NCBI GenBank assembly: GCA_016584305.1
Contig: JACEEZ010022579.1
Span: 23,501 to 87,500 of the forward strand
Length of the DNA: 64,000 bases
Direction: 5' to 3'
From: Chionoecetes opilio
Taxonomy: Eukaryota; Arthropoda; Malacostraca; Decapoda; Majidae
The position numbers and the translations under genes were made by a program. Below the pieces are notes generated by a model. The model did no database searches, had not been told where the DNA came from, and saw only the letters and a list, made by a program, of their open reading frames with translations. This document shows, piece by piece, positions 35,500 through 49,450 of this stretch. Position 1 is the stretch's first letter; each line of letters opens with the position of its first letter.

Positions 35500-36925
35500 A
35501 AGCCCCCGTCCTCCCCCTTTCCCGGCGGGGGAAGACTGACAGGCCCTGGTGGCCCGGGGTAAATGAAAACCTGACCAGCGAGCCGCCGACGGCCCCCTTC
35601 CGCACGGATCCCCCCCCTAACCACACTTCTAACCATCGTCCTCCCTCCCTGCGAGTCTCACGGAAAGCCCCGACGATGGGGGGCGCAAGGGAACCTTGTT
35701 AAAATTTTGTGACCCGGACCCTTGCGTATCACCGACGGCCTCCACACCCGCGGGGGAGCAGACCTGTTTCACCACCCAAAACCCGCGGGGGTGGATGGTT
35801 GTCTTTCGGATCGTCCGTCGGGTTTAAAATTTTTTTCGGTCGGTGGGGGAAACAAATTCGGTCGTAAATTTTTCCCTTTCCTTCTCACCTACTCTCCACC
35901 TTTTCCCTGGTTCGGAGAGGCCACTAAATTCCAATGACCCCTTCGCTCTACGAAGGTATCCTGTCCCCCCTTTTATGCTGCTACAAAACTTTTTACTCCT
36001 ACAATCCACTCCGTTCCACTTCCCCCCCCCTCTCCCTCCTCTATCTCACTGCTACTATCCTACCGTGGTTCGGACGAGGCCACATTAAATCCAATGACCC
36101 CTCTGCTATACGGAGGTAATCTTACCCTTTTTTACGCTGCTGCAAAACTTTATACTCCTACAATCCACTCCGTTCCGCTCGCCTTCCCCTCTCTATCAGT
36201 GGTTCGGATCCCACGAAAAACTGTAGGTCCCTCCGCTCTACGGAGTCCTTCTTCCCCTGTCCAATCTCTGAAAAAAAAATAGAAAAAAAACAAAAAAACA
36301 CTTTTAATCTCAGACTTCTTTCACTAAATTTTTCACAATTTCCTTCCTCCTGTTTGTATATGTTGGAACGCGGGAGATGTTGTGGAGAAATGACGCCAGC
36401 CGTCCGTGCGGGGTGCCGTGGCGTTTTGGGGTGTGCGCGCGTACATGGCAGTGACAGAAAAAGCAAAACAAACCCAAAACAAGACAAGAAACAAACAACA
36501 ACAACAACAACAAAAACAAGATAAGAAGAAAGAAGAGAAGAAGAAAGAAGAACGAAGAGAAGAAGAAAACAAGTCAAATCTGAAGAAAGAAAAAAAAGAG
36601 CAAAAGCCAAAACTGAAGAACTGGTGGGGTTGCGGGGGTGGGCGCGGGGTTGTCCTGGGTGTGTCCGGAGCACCATCTTCCGAGGCCCATGTCCTGCCAA
36701 GCCGCCCCAGAGTGGTTTCTGTTTGCTCGTGCGAGATGGGAAAGCGTGTCGTCAGGTCGAGATCTACTCACAACAAAAACATACAAACACATACAGCACC
36801 TGGGTCAAGCCCCGGAGACTTTTTCTCTTACTAGCCTCCTTTCTCTCACCCATCTATTCTTCTCCCTGTCCCCACTTCCCCATCTCCTGCTTTCTCTTTT
36901 TATATTCTGATTCTGATTTCCGGGA
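35500..36925 (+). mobile_element. Second copy of the LINE 3' end (5'-truncated)
   Basis: Matches 15,130-16,525: the AAGACTGACAGGCC start, the GTGGTTCGGA repeats, the internal A run (36,270-36,299, here broken by T and C), the AAGAAG-rich part and the TTCTGATTCTGAT tail. The first 400 bases carry many indels, while from about 35,930 the two copies are nearly identical. This pattern fits a change in base quality along the window. No coding part of the LINE is present, so this is a 3'-end-only insertion or a remnant. Confidence 0.82.
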
Positions 36926-37350
36926 GGATTATTACCTTAATCGGGGTTAACGGGCTAACCGAACCAAATATTACCTCCTATCGAGGAGGCTCCGCCCCCC
37001 TCAATCCCCCGGTGAGATTATGAGGGAGGTGTGTGTATGAATGCGTATTAGACAACTATATAATTTCTACAAAATGTATATAAGTTTTGATTGTGAAGTT
37101 TGAAGTGAATTAATACTGTACAGTATACTGAGCAAAAAATAATATAGAAAACGTAAGTGGTAACGGCGGAGTTCTCGTCCATTATTACCTTATATATTCC
37201 CGACGGCTGTTGTAGGATTTAGAAATACTGCAAATGGTCAGATCTATGAGTTGAGGACTTCTAGACCTATGTTCATTGTATTGTATTAAGCAGCTGTAGA
37301 AGCGACGCGTGTATCATGTGTGACGAACCATATATTTAAGAATAAGGTAA
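36926..37350. other. No gene seen
   Basis: AT-rich, apparently unique sequence with a GAGGAGGCTCCGCCCCCCTC segment near 36,980. No long open frame and no recognised repeat. Confidence 0.5.
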
Positions 37351-37804
37351 AATTCTAGTCTTTTCCCGCCCTTATTAGTGGGGTTTTTTTTTCCTCAAAA
37401 CCTTCACAGATCCCTTCAGATACCCCTAAAACATAATTTTAAGGTGGGGAATAGAGGCCCCCTTCAAACCCCCTTTGACCCTCCTAAATAACTTTACAAA
37501 CCTAACCTTACCAATATCCTCTTAGCAAGACTTAAGGGCAGAAAAGAATAATTATCTTACCAGGCTAGGTTAGGTTAGTTATTATTTTTGGGGTGGGCTC
37601 GCTAGGAGGTTATTTTTGAGGTTAGGTAAGGTTATAATGAGGTTATATTAGTAATATTACCATATTATAGTTTTGAGGGGTCCAAGGGGTGGTGAAGGGG
37701 GCAGCTCCCCCCATTTTATAATTACGGTTTAGAGGTATCTGAAGGGATCTGTGAAGGTCTGGAGCATTAAAACTCACTAATAAGGAAGGGAAAAGACTAG
37801 AATT
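37351..37804. mobile_element. Fold-back / MITE-like element with long inverted arms
   Basis: Two imperfect inverted arms of about 130 bp. The left arm starts AATTCTAGTCTTTTCCC and contains CTTCACAGATCCCTTCAGAT. The right arm ends with GGGAAAAGACTAGAATT and contains the reverse complement of the same core. The middle, about 190 bp, is AT-rich with TTAGGTTAG motifs and no coding capacity. A target duplication is not clear. The class could be any cut-and-paste superfamily. Confidence 0.75.
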
Positions 37805-39627
<1,823 letters not shown>

Positions 39628-40244
39628 TCGTTCCCAAGATGCATTAGTTACTTTAATTCAAATAATCATAGGAACTATGACAAATAGCTGCACTGTTCAT
39701 TATCTTATAGGTTGGAACTTGAGTACCGGAAAGAGTGCTGAATCCGTCCGTATACGTGGGGCTGTGACACGCAGCTTTCATTTTTCAACATTTATTTAAC
39801 ACATTTCTATAGCTACTGCTAAAAACAACTACATAAAAACACTTCATGTCTACCTAACACTTCTTAGACATATAACTTCTTAGGACAACATGGTATACAC
39901 CTACACAAGGTAAACACTTGATGTCTAGCTAACACTTCCTAGACATACAACTACTTAGGACAACATGGTATACACCTACACAAGGTATGTATAAACTGTG
40001 CACATCAAGTACACTTCAGCCACTACAGAAAATCTATATCACTTACCATGACGGTGTACAAAAGTAGCGTCGTAACGGAGAGGGCCTTCATCTTAACAAG
40101 GGAGGGAAGGTCCTTTACATGTGGACTTATTCAAGGGGTGTTTTAAGGATAAGTCTACAGTTAGCGCAGGGCTCAGTGTACACTGTTAGAAAAGAAGGGT
40201 AGAAAAAGGGTGTTTGTAGTGAGCAAATACTGCTGCCCCTTTTT

Positions 40245-40750
40245 CTACCCTGACAAATATACCCTTTTTGGAGCGACGCAAATATACCCTTTTTCAACCC
40301 TAAATATACCCTTTCGGAGGACGCAAACATACCCTTTTGAAACCCCAAATATACCCTTTCGGAGCGACGCAAATATACCCTTTTCCAACCGCAAATATAC
40401 CATTTTGAAACCCCAAATATACCCTTTTAGAAACGCAAATATATACATTTGCAGCCCCAAATATACCTTTTTATATGGAGCGACGCAAATGTACCCTTTT
40501 TTCAACCCTAAATATACCCTTTCGGAGGACGCAAACATACCCTTTTTAAACCCCAAATATACCCTTTCGGAGCGACGCAAATATACCCTTTTCCAACCGC
40601 AAATATACCATTTTGAAACCCCAAATATACCCTTTTAGAAACGCAAATATATCCATTTGCAACCCCAAATATACCTTTTTCCAACCGCAATTATACCCTT
40701 TTCCAACCCCAAATATACCCTTTTACAACCCCAAATATACCCTATTTCAA
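40245..40750. repeat. AAATATACCCTTTT minisatellite
   Basis: About 25 units of 18-23 bp with the core CAAATATACCCTTTT followed by CCAACC-like or GGAGCGACG variants. A longer block of several units is repeated: 40,253-40,440 resembles 40,480-40,650. Isolated units recur at 41,930-42,220. The open frame on each strand comes from the repeat. Confidence 0.88.
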
Positions 40751-41293
40751 TCCTATTTCCACTCCCCACCCCCATTGCCATGATGTTAAAAATACAGTCG
40801 CAATTGATCTCGTTCTTCTGGTTTTAGTGGTTTTGGGTTTATAAAAGTTTATTGTACAATTTATTGGAAAAACTTGAACTTAAAATACAAAATAGATTAA
40901 ATGAAAATACAGGATATATTTGCATATGGAGTGTTTACATGAATATTTAATATAATATTATGAAAAGAACATGTAACAATAAGGAATAAGACAGGTACCT
41001 TAGCTGTGAAGCCATATGCATGTAATTATAACTGGCAGATTCTAATTAGGTTAGGAATTGTAAAAGTCATGTTATTAAAGTAACACTTTAAGCAGCTATT
41101 ACACGGACACTATAAGGAACCGACATTAGTGGATGACTATATCATTTATTGCAAGATCATTTTCTTCTAAAATTCTTTACCGAATTATATATATGAAGGA
41201 CAGTGGTGATGGTGGTCAGGGTGTAACAGTGGTAGTGGTGGCGTCAGGGTGTAGCAGTGGTGGTGGTGGTGGTGGTGTTAGGCTGTAACAGTG

Positions 41294-41642
<349 letters not shown>

Positions 41643-41782
41643 TTTTTATTGTTTTATCGAGTTACAAAAAATTAGGGTGTAGCAGTGGTGGTGGGGGTGG
41701 TGGTAACAAAGAGAACGCACTGAGATGAGAGGCAGGGCTGAAGTATATTGTTTTGCTCGTGCTGCTTGCTTTTTCAATAGGG

Positions 41783-42235
41783 TTATACAAATATGTAACA
41801 TATTAGTTCATATATACGGTAAGTTGTAATCAGAAAAACATACTCACCATTGACCAAGAACAAATGTTTATTCCATGTACTTTAATTATAAGATTTAGCT
41901 AGTGGTGAAAAATACCCCTTTAAAAAAACCCTTTTGCAAATATACCCTTTTCAACTCTCGTCTTGCTACATGTCACCTGATAGAGTACGTAAAAGCTTGG
42001 TTTCAATGAATTATACATATATGCAACATATTATAGTCACATTTACGGTAAGTTTGTAATCAGAAAAAAAATACTCAACATTTTAACCCAAGAACAATTT
42101 TTTATTTCCATGTACTTATAATTTTAATGATTTTGCTAGTGGTGACAAATATACCCTTTAAAAACCCTTGACAATTATACCCTTTTACAGCCCCTTTTCT
42201 GTTTACAATATACCCTTTCTCAACGCTCTCGTCTA
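41783..42235. repeat. Two tandem copies of a 228-bp unit
   Basis: Both copies contain GTAACATATTA or GCAACATATTA, ACGGTAAGTTTGTAATCAGA, a CCATGTACTT block, GCTAGTGGTGA and then AATACCC/ATATACCC units. Confidence 0.75.
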
Positions 42236-42940
42236 AAAAGGGTAGATAAAGGGGAGATGAAGGGGGTAAACGGCAGATCAACCTTCAGCCCCGGTTAGGG
42301 TATAAAAAAGGGGAGTGGGTCATGTAACAAATTTTCCCCTAAAATAAAAAAACCCCCTTTGAGAGTGTATCTTCTTTCTCCTCCCCTACGACCCTTGTTA
42401 TATGCTGTCCCCAGGAAAATTCGGGGCCAGGGGGTTTCTTTTTAAACTACAAATTTTTTGACCTTTTAAAATTTTAAAATGTTCGGTACAGGTTTTTCGG
42501 TACACTTCGCTCCGATCGGTATAGGGGTTTGTAAACAAAGTTTACATTATAATAGATTCTTATCTTACTACCAACATGCGTAATAGCTAACTCGGGGATG
42601 CATGAGTCACCATGGTCACTTCCTCAGTCCTTTAAATTTAAACTCTGAGCCGAGGGGGATGAAATACGGGTTGTTTGTTATCATGACACGGGGGAAAATT
42701 TAGGGTTTAGAAGTCCCTTATTTCAATTTAGTATATTAGAAAGGGGGTCTTTTGGGAGCTTACTTGCTCACATGGGCACACTGGCCTTTTTATTCTCTGA
42801 GTACATTGTCTCCTTCTTCCTTAACCCTAATATCATCTGGCTCGCTCACTTAAAAGTAATTTTATACTTGAGCCTATAAAACAAATGTCGTGTGAAAATT
42901 TTTTATTTCCATATTGAGTTCTGAAACGACCGGATCCCGA

Positions 42941-43088
42941 CAAACCCCCCGTCCCAAAAGGGCACGTCCTTTGTGTCTATGGGGTCGGGTTTGGGGGGTG
43001 TCACCATGGAGAGCCATGATGAGTGGTCATCAGGGGATGACGGAGGCGTCGGAAGTGCAGATACGGCCCTCAGGCGAGAGACTGTGAT
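42941..43088. other. Non-coding interval between env and 3' LTR
   Basis: Sequence between the env stop and the LTR, expected to hold the polypurine tract. The only purine-rich minus-strand run is GGGACGGGGGG at 42,944-42,954. The plus-strand open frame from 42,973 to 43,701 is a shadow of env. Confidence 0.5.
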
Positions 43089-44050
43089 CTATACGGATGC
43101 CATCAGCGCCATACCTACGGGAAGACTTGCGCCTACCAGTACCCATACCCACCAGACGGCAGCACTTGGAGCCGATGCTGGTTCGCTCGGCGGGGCAATG
43201 GGCAAGAGTCGTGGTACCAACATCTCCAAATCCGTAGGATGGTACGCCCCCATAGGAGGCAGGGTGGCGTTCGGCAACTCAGTCAAGACTCGCTGTTCCC
43301 AGCCCGCAAGGAGAGGGGCCAGGGGAAGCGAGGAAGGCCGCACGCTCAAGGGTGTGTCCTCGATAACTTCATCTAAGGCAGGGAGAGCGAACGTGTCGGC
43401 GTGGACTGCACAGCTGGACCCGACTGTAAGGACGCCTGTCCCGTCGGTGGACTGCCGTATCTTGTTGATGGGACCGGAAGGACAGACCATAGTCAGGGTG
43501 GTAGGTCTGTCAACACTGAAAGCCCACCCAGAGGATATGCGGTGGAAGGCGGGCCGAAATCTTTTCACCAATTGTTTGGGGCACAGGGTGGCAGCGTCAT
43601 CTGTATCTAAAAAGACAGCAACTTCACAGACAGACTCGTCTGTTGTATATATAGGCTCCATGGGTGGACAAATAAGCAGCGCAGCATGTCTGCGGCACTG
43701 AGTCAGGTCATGACTCAGCATGTATAGATTTCTATTTGCTGAGATCACCAAGTATTTGGAAGATGGTTCAATTTGCACAAAATAATTAGAATCAAATGAG
43801 GAGATTCTAGAGGGGAAACTGTGGATGTTGAAGACATCAAAAATATCTGAAGGATCCCCACGCATGGGCACGATCATGTAGTAACATAGATTTCCTTTTA
43901 GGACTGAGTGTCTTGTGTATACCTGTATGATGTCTCGGTACAGAGACAGAAACTCAGGCTCTGCAGGGATTAACATACCTGGGAGTTTCAGTGAAGGTGT
44001 TCTTAATATATCTAACAGAATATCATCAGGTATTATAAATATATATATAA
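43089..44050 (-). pseudogene. env: F-type envelope (env), C-terminal part of an endogenous errantivirus-like element
   Basis: The C-terminal portion of the fusion subunit of an Env protein, following directly on the poly-T of a LINE insertion. It begins around IPDDILLDILR, continues with a Cys-rich region (LTQCRR, LLICPP, ESVCEV, TLCPK, MVCPSG, SSCAVH) and ends with a membrane segment (AAVWWVWVLVGASLPVG) and a very short tail. This layout is that of baculovirus F and errantivirus Env proteins: conserved cysteines, then stalk, then one membrane anchor. The fusion-peptide half lies at 46,405-47,130. No stop interrupts this part. Confidence 0.78.
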
Positions 44051-46405
44051 ATATTTTTTTTTTTTTTTTTTTTACATCACAGGGAACTGGCCAAGGGCAC
44101 AACAAAAATGGGTAACACAAAGCCCGCTTATTTGCCAGTCCCTATAAAGAAGACAGTAAGAGAATAAAATAAAAAAAGAAGGGGTAGGCCAATTTAGTTC
44201 GGGAGGTGTCTTGTTACTCTTCTTTTGAAAAGATTTAAGTCATAGGAAAGCGGAAAAATATATACGGGAAGAGAGTTCCAGAGTTTACCAGTGAAAGGGA
44301 TGAAAGCGTAAAGATACTGATTAACTCTTGCATTAGGAAGATGGACAGAATAGGGATGAGAATGAGTAGAAAGTCTTGTGCGGTGAGGTCGCGGGAGTGG
44401 GGGAGGCATGCAGTTAGCAAGTTCAGAAGAGCAGTGAGCATGAAAATAATGGTAGAAGAGAGCAAGAGAAGCAACATTGCGGCGGGGATTAAAAGATTGA
44501 AGACAGTCAGTCAGAGGAGAGGAGTTGATGAGACGAAAAGCTTTTGACTCAACCCTGTTTAGGAGAGCTGTATGAGTGGATCCTCCCCAAACATGTGAGA
44601 CATACTCCATACATGGGCGGATAAGGCCCCTGTAGAGAGCAAGTAATTGGGAGGGAGAAAAAAAAGGACACAGACGCCACAGCACACCTAACTTCTTTGA
44701 AGCTGTTTTAGCAGGAGATGAGATGTGAGATTTCCAGTTCAGATTTTTAGTAAAGGATTGTCCTAGAATGTTCATTGTAGAAGAAGGAGACAGTTCAGTG
44801 TCATTGAAGAAGAGGGGATAGTTATCTGGTAGGTTTTGTCGAGTAGATAGGTGAAGAAATTGGGTTTTTGAGGCATTGAACAAAACAAGGTTTGCTGTGC
44901 CCCAATCAGAAATTATAGAAAGATCAGAAGTTAGGCGCTCGGTGGCATCTCTCCGTGAATCACTCAGTTCCTGTTGAGTTGGACGTCTAATAAACGACGT
45001 TGAAAAATGCAGGGTAGAATCATCAGCGTAGGAGTGGATAGAGCTTTGAGTTAGACTTAGAAGATCATTAATATATAATAGAAAGAGAGTGGGTGATAGG
45101 AAAGAACCCTGGGGAACACCACTATTGATAGATTTAGGAGAAGAACAATGTCCGTCTACAGTAGCTGCAATAGAACGGTTTGAAAGGAAACTTAAAAGGA
45201 AGGTACAGAGAGAAGGATAGAAACCGAATGAGGGTAGTTTGGAAATTAAAGATTTGTGCCAGACTCTATCAAAAGCTTTTGATATATCAAGGGCAGCAGC
45301 AAAAGTTTCACCGAAACCCTTAAAGGAGGATGTCCAAGATTCAGTTAGGAAAGCTATAAGATCGCCAGTAGATCGCCCCTTACGGAAACCGTACTGACGA
45401 TCAGATAGAAGATTGTGAGCAGATAGATGCTTAAGAATCTTCTTATTAAGTATAGATTCAAAAACTTTAGAAAGGCAGGAAGTCAAAGCTATAGGACGGT
45501 AGTTTGAAGGATTAGAACGGTCACCCTTCTTAGGAACAGGTTGGATGTGAGCAAACTTCCAGCAAAAAGGAAAGGTGGAAGTAGATAGACAAAGACGGAA
45601 AAGTTTGACCAGGCAAGGTGCAAGCACAGAAGCACAGTTTTTGAGAACAAAAGGAGGGACTCCGTCAGGACCGTAAGCCTTCCGAGGATCTAGGCCAGAA
45701 AGGGCAAAGAAAACATCATTCCGAAGGATCTTAATGACAGGCATAATATAGTCAGAGGGTGGAGGAGAGGGAGGAACAAGCCCTTCATCAGCCAGAGTGG
45801 AATTTTTAGCAAATGTTTGAGCGATAGTTCAGCTTTAGAAGTAGATGAGACAGCTGTGGAGCCATCTGGGTGAAGCATAGGAGGGAAAGATGCAGAAGAA
45901 AAACTGTTAGAGATGTTATTAGCTAGATGCCAGAAGTCACGAGAGGAATTTGATTAAGAAAGATTTTGACATTTTCTATGAATGAAAGAGTTTTGGGTAA
46001 GTTGAAGTAAAGATTTGGCATGATTGCGGGCAGAAATATAAGGGGCATGATTTTCAGGAGATGGATGCTTACGGTACCGTTTGTGAGCCACCTCTCTATC
46101 TCGGACAGCATGAGAACAAGCAGAGCTTGTCAAACAAGGTTGACGGGCTTTAGGATTAGAGAAAGTATGTGGAATGTACGCCTCCATGCCAGAGCCTATG
46201 ACCTCAGTTATGCGCTCTGCACAAAGAGATGGGTCTTTGACATGGAAGCAGTAATCATTCCATGGAAAATCAGAGTAGTACTGGCTTAGGTCTTCCCACT
46301 TAGCTGAGTTGAAGTGCCAGAAGCACCTCCGCTTAGGTTGGTCCCAAGACGGTACCGGAGCAATAGGACAGGTTACAGAAATAAGATTGAAGTGGTGATG
46401 TATAT
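44051..46405 (-). mobile_element. Jockey-type LINE inserted in env
   Basis: A T run at 44,051-44,073 marks the 3' poly-A, so the element reads on the minus strand. The 5' end is truncated within the region linking endonuclease and RT: the first recognisable codons lie near 46,400, with RCFWHFNSAKWEDL near 46,330 in a different frame. The element separates the fusion-peptide half of env from the C-terminal half. Proteins of this family are common in decapod genomes, which helps place the organism. A clear target duplication is hidden by ATATAT-rich flanks. Confidence 0.87.
44194..46400 (-). pseudogene. Jockey-type reverse transcriptase, frameshifted at the 5' side
   Basis: From the methionine at 45,744 there is a continuous 516-residue frame covering the complete RT domain: KAYGPDGVPPFVLKNC, NYRPIALTSCLSKVFESIL, RQYGFRKGRSTGDL, motif A ALDISKAFDRVWH, SGVPQGSFLSPTLF and motif C SYADDSTLHFS. 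The thumb and C-terminal section follow (LLALYRGLIRPCMEYVSHVWGG, RRNVASLALFYHYF), ending at KRRVTRHLPN. All catalytic aspartates are present. Upstream of 45,744 the homologous sequence continues in other frames (45,690-46,187) with several stops, and the endonuclease is missing. The intact RT suggests a relatively young insertion. Confidence 0.9.
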
Positions 46406-47130
46406 GTTTGCAACATTTCCATGTAACCTATTTTCATATTAGTGAAATCATGATCTAGGTCAGATAGTGCTAACTGAATTAATGAAATAGTTTCCATAAT
46501 TCTAATATCACCCTCTATTTCCAAAGTCTGTACAGAAAATTTCCTAATAATAGTGGCAGCAATCTCTGCAGCGACCTCTAGACGGGAAATTCCTGAGTTC
46601 ACATGTCTAAGATCCCTGATAGTTATATTTAAGATTTCTGAGTGAACATTTAGAGTCCTCCTCTCTTCTTCTGTGATATTATTTAAATTCTCTAGATTGT
46701 TGTGGATCTTATCCACTTGCTCCTGTGTTGCAGTACCAAAAACTAAATTAGCCAGTGAACCAATAAAGTTAACTGCACCTCGAGCGTACCTTGAATTTGG
46801 CGCGCGTCCACCAACAGACTTTAAGAACGCGGCTGCTTCTTCGAAAAGCTTATCAAATTCCATCTGAAGCCCGTCCAGAGTTCGCTTAAGCAAATCAACA
46901 GTTGGATATGAACGATTCATGTGTTCCATGCTCCACGCTACGTCTGCAGTAAGATTTAAAGCGTCTATCATTGGGCTAAGCACTACTTTTGTGTTGACTT
47001 GAAGTGGTACTATATTATATGATCTGCCAGTGATCATCATCTTAAAGGCTGGCGTAAAGGCCAATCCAGCCATAACAGGTTGCTCTTGAGCAAGGTGTAT
47101 TGTTCTAAAATGTGATTCCATGCCCATAGC
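46405..47130 (-). pseudogene. env: F-type envelope (env), N-terminal part with cleavage site and fusion peptide
   Basis: Open frame whose first in-frame methionine is at 47,127; the last codons before its stop at 46,333 belong to the inserted LINE. Around residue 113 an RYAR site of the R-X-X-R proprotein-convertase type is followed at once by the hydrophobic GAVNFIGSLANLVFG. This is the arrangement of fusion peptides in baculovirus F and errantivirus Env proteins. Heptad-like helices follow (VDKIHNNLENLNNI and onwards), and several N-glycosylation sequons are seen (NLT, NRS, NIT, NLS). No signal peptide is evident in this frame. Just upstream is a splice acceptor, so the true N terminus probably comes from a 5' exon. 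Function is lost through the LINE insertion. Confidence 0.8.
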
Positions 47131-47149
47131 CTGAAAATCAAGAAAACAT
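47131..47149 (-). promoter_or_regulatory. Candidate 3' splice site for subgenomic env mRNA
   Basis: On the minus strand TTTTCTTGATTTTCAG precedes the first env codon triplets: a pyrimidine-rich tract ending in CAG. It lies between the end of pol (47,184) and env (47,127). Errantiviruses are known to express env from a spliced RNA, and the phase here matches the candidate donor at 52,435. Confidence 0.6.
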
Positions 47150-47183
47150 GCAATTACTCTACGAATTTTTGTCTATACTTGTT

Positions 47184-48590
47184 TTACTTCTCATGTCTAT
47201 ATTCAATGGATTTTGACATAACAAAAGGTAATTCAGGAACTGATGAATTTGAACGTAATTGACGCCTGGGAGGGAGGTCTGGTTCTGCCTCCCTGTGTGT
47301 TGGGTCTAAGGAATGTCGGTTTGGCTGTACCACCCTCTGTGGTGATGTCGGGGATGAGGGTCCCTTTTCTCCCTCCATAAGATCGTCTTGGAGGGGTTCC
47401 TCGCCTGACTCACCGCTAGTCAAGACTTTCAACGCTTCTCTATATGTAGGTAATCTTCCACTACGCCTCACGCCGACCTCCTCATCTCTATTCTCGCTAC
47501 TCTCCCCCTTCTCGCCCCACGGAAAAGCTAGTCTAATGTTATTTACATTGGCCGTGTTTAATGCGTCTTCCGGTACCACCTTCACGTTATCGGTGTGAAT
47601 TGTTTTTATCTTACCACCTCGTAGTCTTTTGACCTTAAGAACTACGTCGCCTATCTTATCCACTACTCTGTACGGTCCCTCATAAAAGGGTTGGAGTTTT
47701 CTAGGCTCTCCAACTTTTGGTACGTTCTTGAGGTAAACTCTTTCACCAAGCTGTACTGTGAGAACCTTAGTTCTCTTAAACCTCCTCTCATTTTCTAATA
47801 TTCCTTCTTCTAGGAATTGTTGACAAGTATGCCATCTTTTCTGTCATCAGTATTGTCTCTCTCCTATAATCTTCGATGTTATAGAGAGGTTTTTCTGGTT
47901 GCTCTAATGTTTCATAAGGTACTTTAGCATCTCTCATATATAGGAGGAAAAATGGTGAATCTTTGATTACTCTGTGAAATGCAGTATTATATGCATGTGA
48001 AGCCGTAGGAAGCCATTTATCCCATGCTTGTCGGTTTTCTTCACATAAGGTACGGAGGATGTTAATGAGTGTCGCATTCGGTCTTTCAATTATCCCATTA
48101 CTACTTGGGTGATGAGGTGTTGTACGGAGATGTTTTATCCCCATCAACTCAGTCAATGCCGCAAACATTTTGTTTACGAATTCGTGGCCATTATCTGTAA
48201 TCAGTATTTACGGCGCACCTTGTGCACAAATTACATGATTGTAAAATGCCTGCGCTACTTTTCGTGCACTCTTTGTTTTCAACGGTAGTGCTATCAAGTA
48301 TCGCGTCATCACATCTTCTACAGTCATTATATACCGATTGTTATCATTTGAAGTACTAACTGGACCCACCAGGTCCATGTGCACACGCTCAAATGGGCTA
48401 CCTATTTTTGGGTAGCTTTGTAGGGGTGCTCGAGCTCTCTGGCTCCTTTTGCAATTTCTGCATACGGGACACATGTTACAATAGTCTACTACATCAGATT
48501 TCATCCCTTGCCATTATGCAAATTTCTTACACCTAGCCAACGTTGTTTTAACGCCTTCGTGTCCTGAAGGATCCACGTGATGCGCTAAAG
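47184..48590 (-). pseudogene. pol: Integrase region of pol, gypsy type, with stops
   Basis: In order: an HHCC zinc-binding module (HHVDPSGHEGVKT ... CNMCPVC, with one stop codon between the two halves near 48,510); the catalytic core with first aspartate in HMDLVGP, second in ITDNGHEF (48,170-48,200, preceded by a stop) and the glutamate in SSNGIIERPN; then a frameshift near 47,788; and a C-terminal tail from 47,663 (MDKIGDVVLKVKRL, NVKVVPEDAL) ending in a charged low-complexity stretch at 47,184. All three D, D and E residues are still present. At least two stops and one frameshift inactivate it. Family: Ty3/gypsy integrase. Confidence 0.88.
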
Positions 48591-48599
48591 CAGACGCTG

Positions 48600-49450
48600 T
48601 CAGGATAAACTAGGGGGTACAACTATTACCCTACGTTCACGACCATAACTGTCGCAACTGACTCTATATAGGACGTCCTCTTCAACAAACATTTGATCCA
48701 AAGGAAATTTCTTTGCATTAATCATCTTGTCGGTGTCCAGATATCCACCTCGTGCAACTATCGTTTTGACTCGGCCGAGTTCTGGGTCATTGTCTTGACC
48801 TTTCCTTTCATCGTCAATATTCCACATTTTGAAATCTTGAAACTTTTTATTAGTACTACATATCAATAATACACGTCTTATTATCTCTTCTTCGAGCATA
48901 TCACTTTCCTGTTGATTTATTCTGGACAGGAAGTCTGCAACAACATTTTGTTTACGTGGCAAGTACTCAACAGTGAAATCATATGCTCCTAATAGTGTTT
49001 GCCATCGTGCAATACGACTGCTAGGGCTTTTGGCTTTTAATATCCACACCAAAGGCCTGTGGTCGCTCTGGATAATTACTTTATATCCCAAAATAAGAGA
49101 CCTGTTTACGGTAAGACCATAAATTACTGCAAGGGCTTCACGTTCTAGTAACGCTAGTTCACGCTGAGTAATTCTTCTCTGCTGAGTTTAATGCACGACA
49201 AAAAAAGGCAAGAGGGCGGACTGCGCCCGTTTCATCAGCCTGCTGCAACACCCCGCCTATGCAATGATCCGACGCGTCCGTCGTCAACATGAAAGGCAGA
49301 GTGAAGTCAGGAAACTTTAATGCAATATCATGAGTGAGTTTTTCCTTTATGAGGCAAAAAGCATTATGGGCATTTTCATTCCAGGATATTGGATGATTTG
49401 ACTTCTTATCTTTCCCTTGTCCTGTTAACAGCTTCTGTATTGGTTCTAGT
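48600..49450 (-). pseudogene. pol: RNase H region of pol, gypsy type
   Basis: Begins in the RT connection (PIQKLLTGQGK, NHPISWNENAHNAF) and passes to RNase H (LTTDASDHCIGGVLQQ, RALNSAEKNYSAHV). It continues after a stop or frameshift near 49,180 with LEREALAVIYGL, then VIIQSDHRPLVWIL and a DFTVEYLPRKQNVVADFLSR block that carries the last catalytic aspartate. It ends with the linker to integrase (VEEDVLYRV, RRVIVVPPSLS). The sequence directly upstream joins RT without the expected palm segment; see the RT entry. Confidence 0.86.

Noticed and set aside
37560..37640. Telomere-like TTAGG repeats (also near 34,960 and 63,980)
   Set aside because: Only two or three scattered GGTTAGG motifs, not a tandem array.
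40245..40750. CRISPR-like array
   Set aside because: Units of about 20 bp are contiguous with no unique spacers, in a eukaryotic LTR insertion. The other arrays in the window are likewise plain tandem repeats.
42973..43701. Plus-strand open frame of 242 codons
   Set aside because: It is the complement of the env C-terminal part, which has the cysteines, membrane anchor and context of a real gene.
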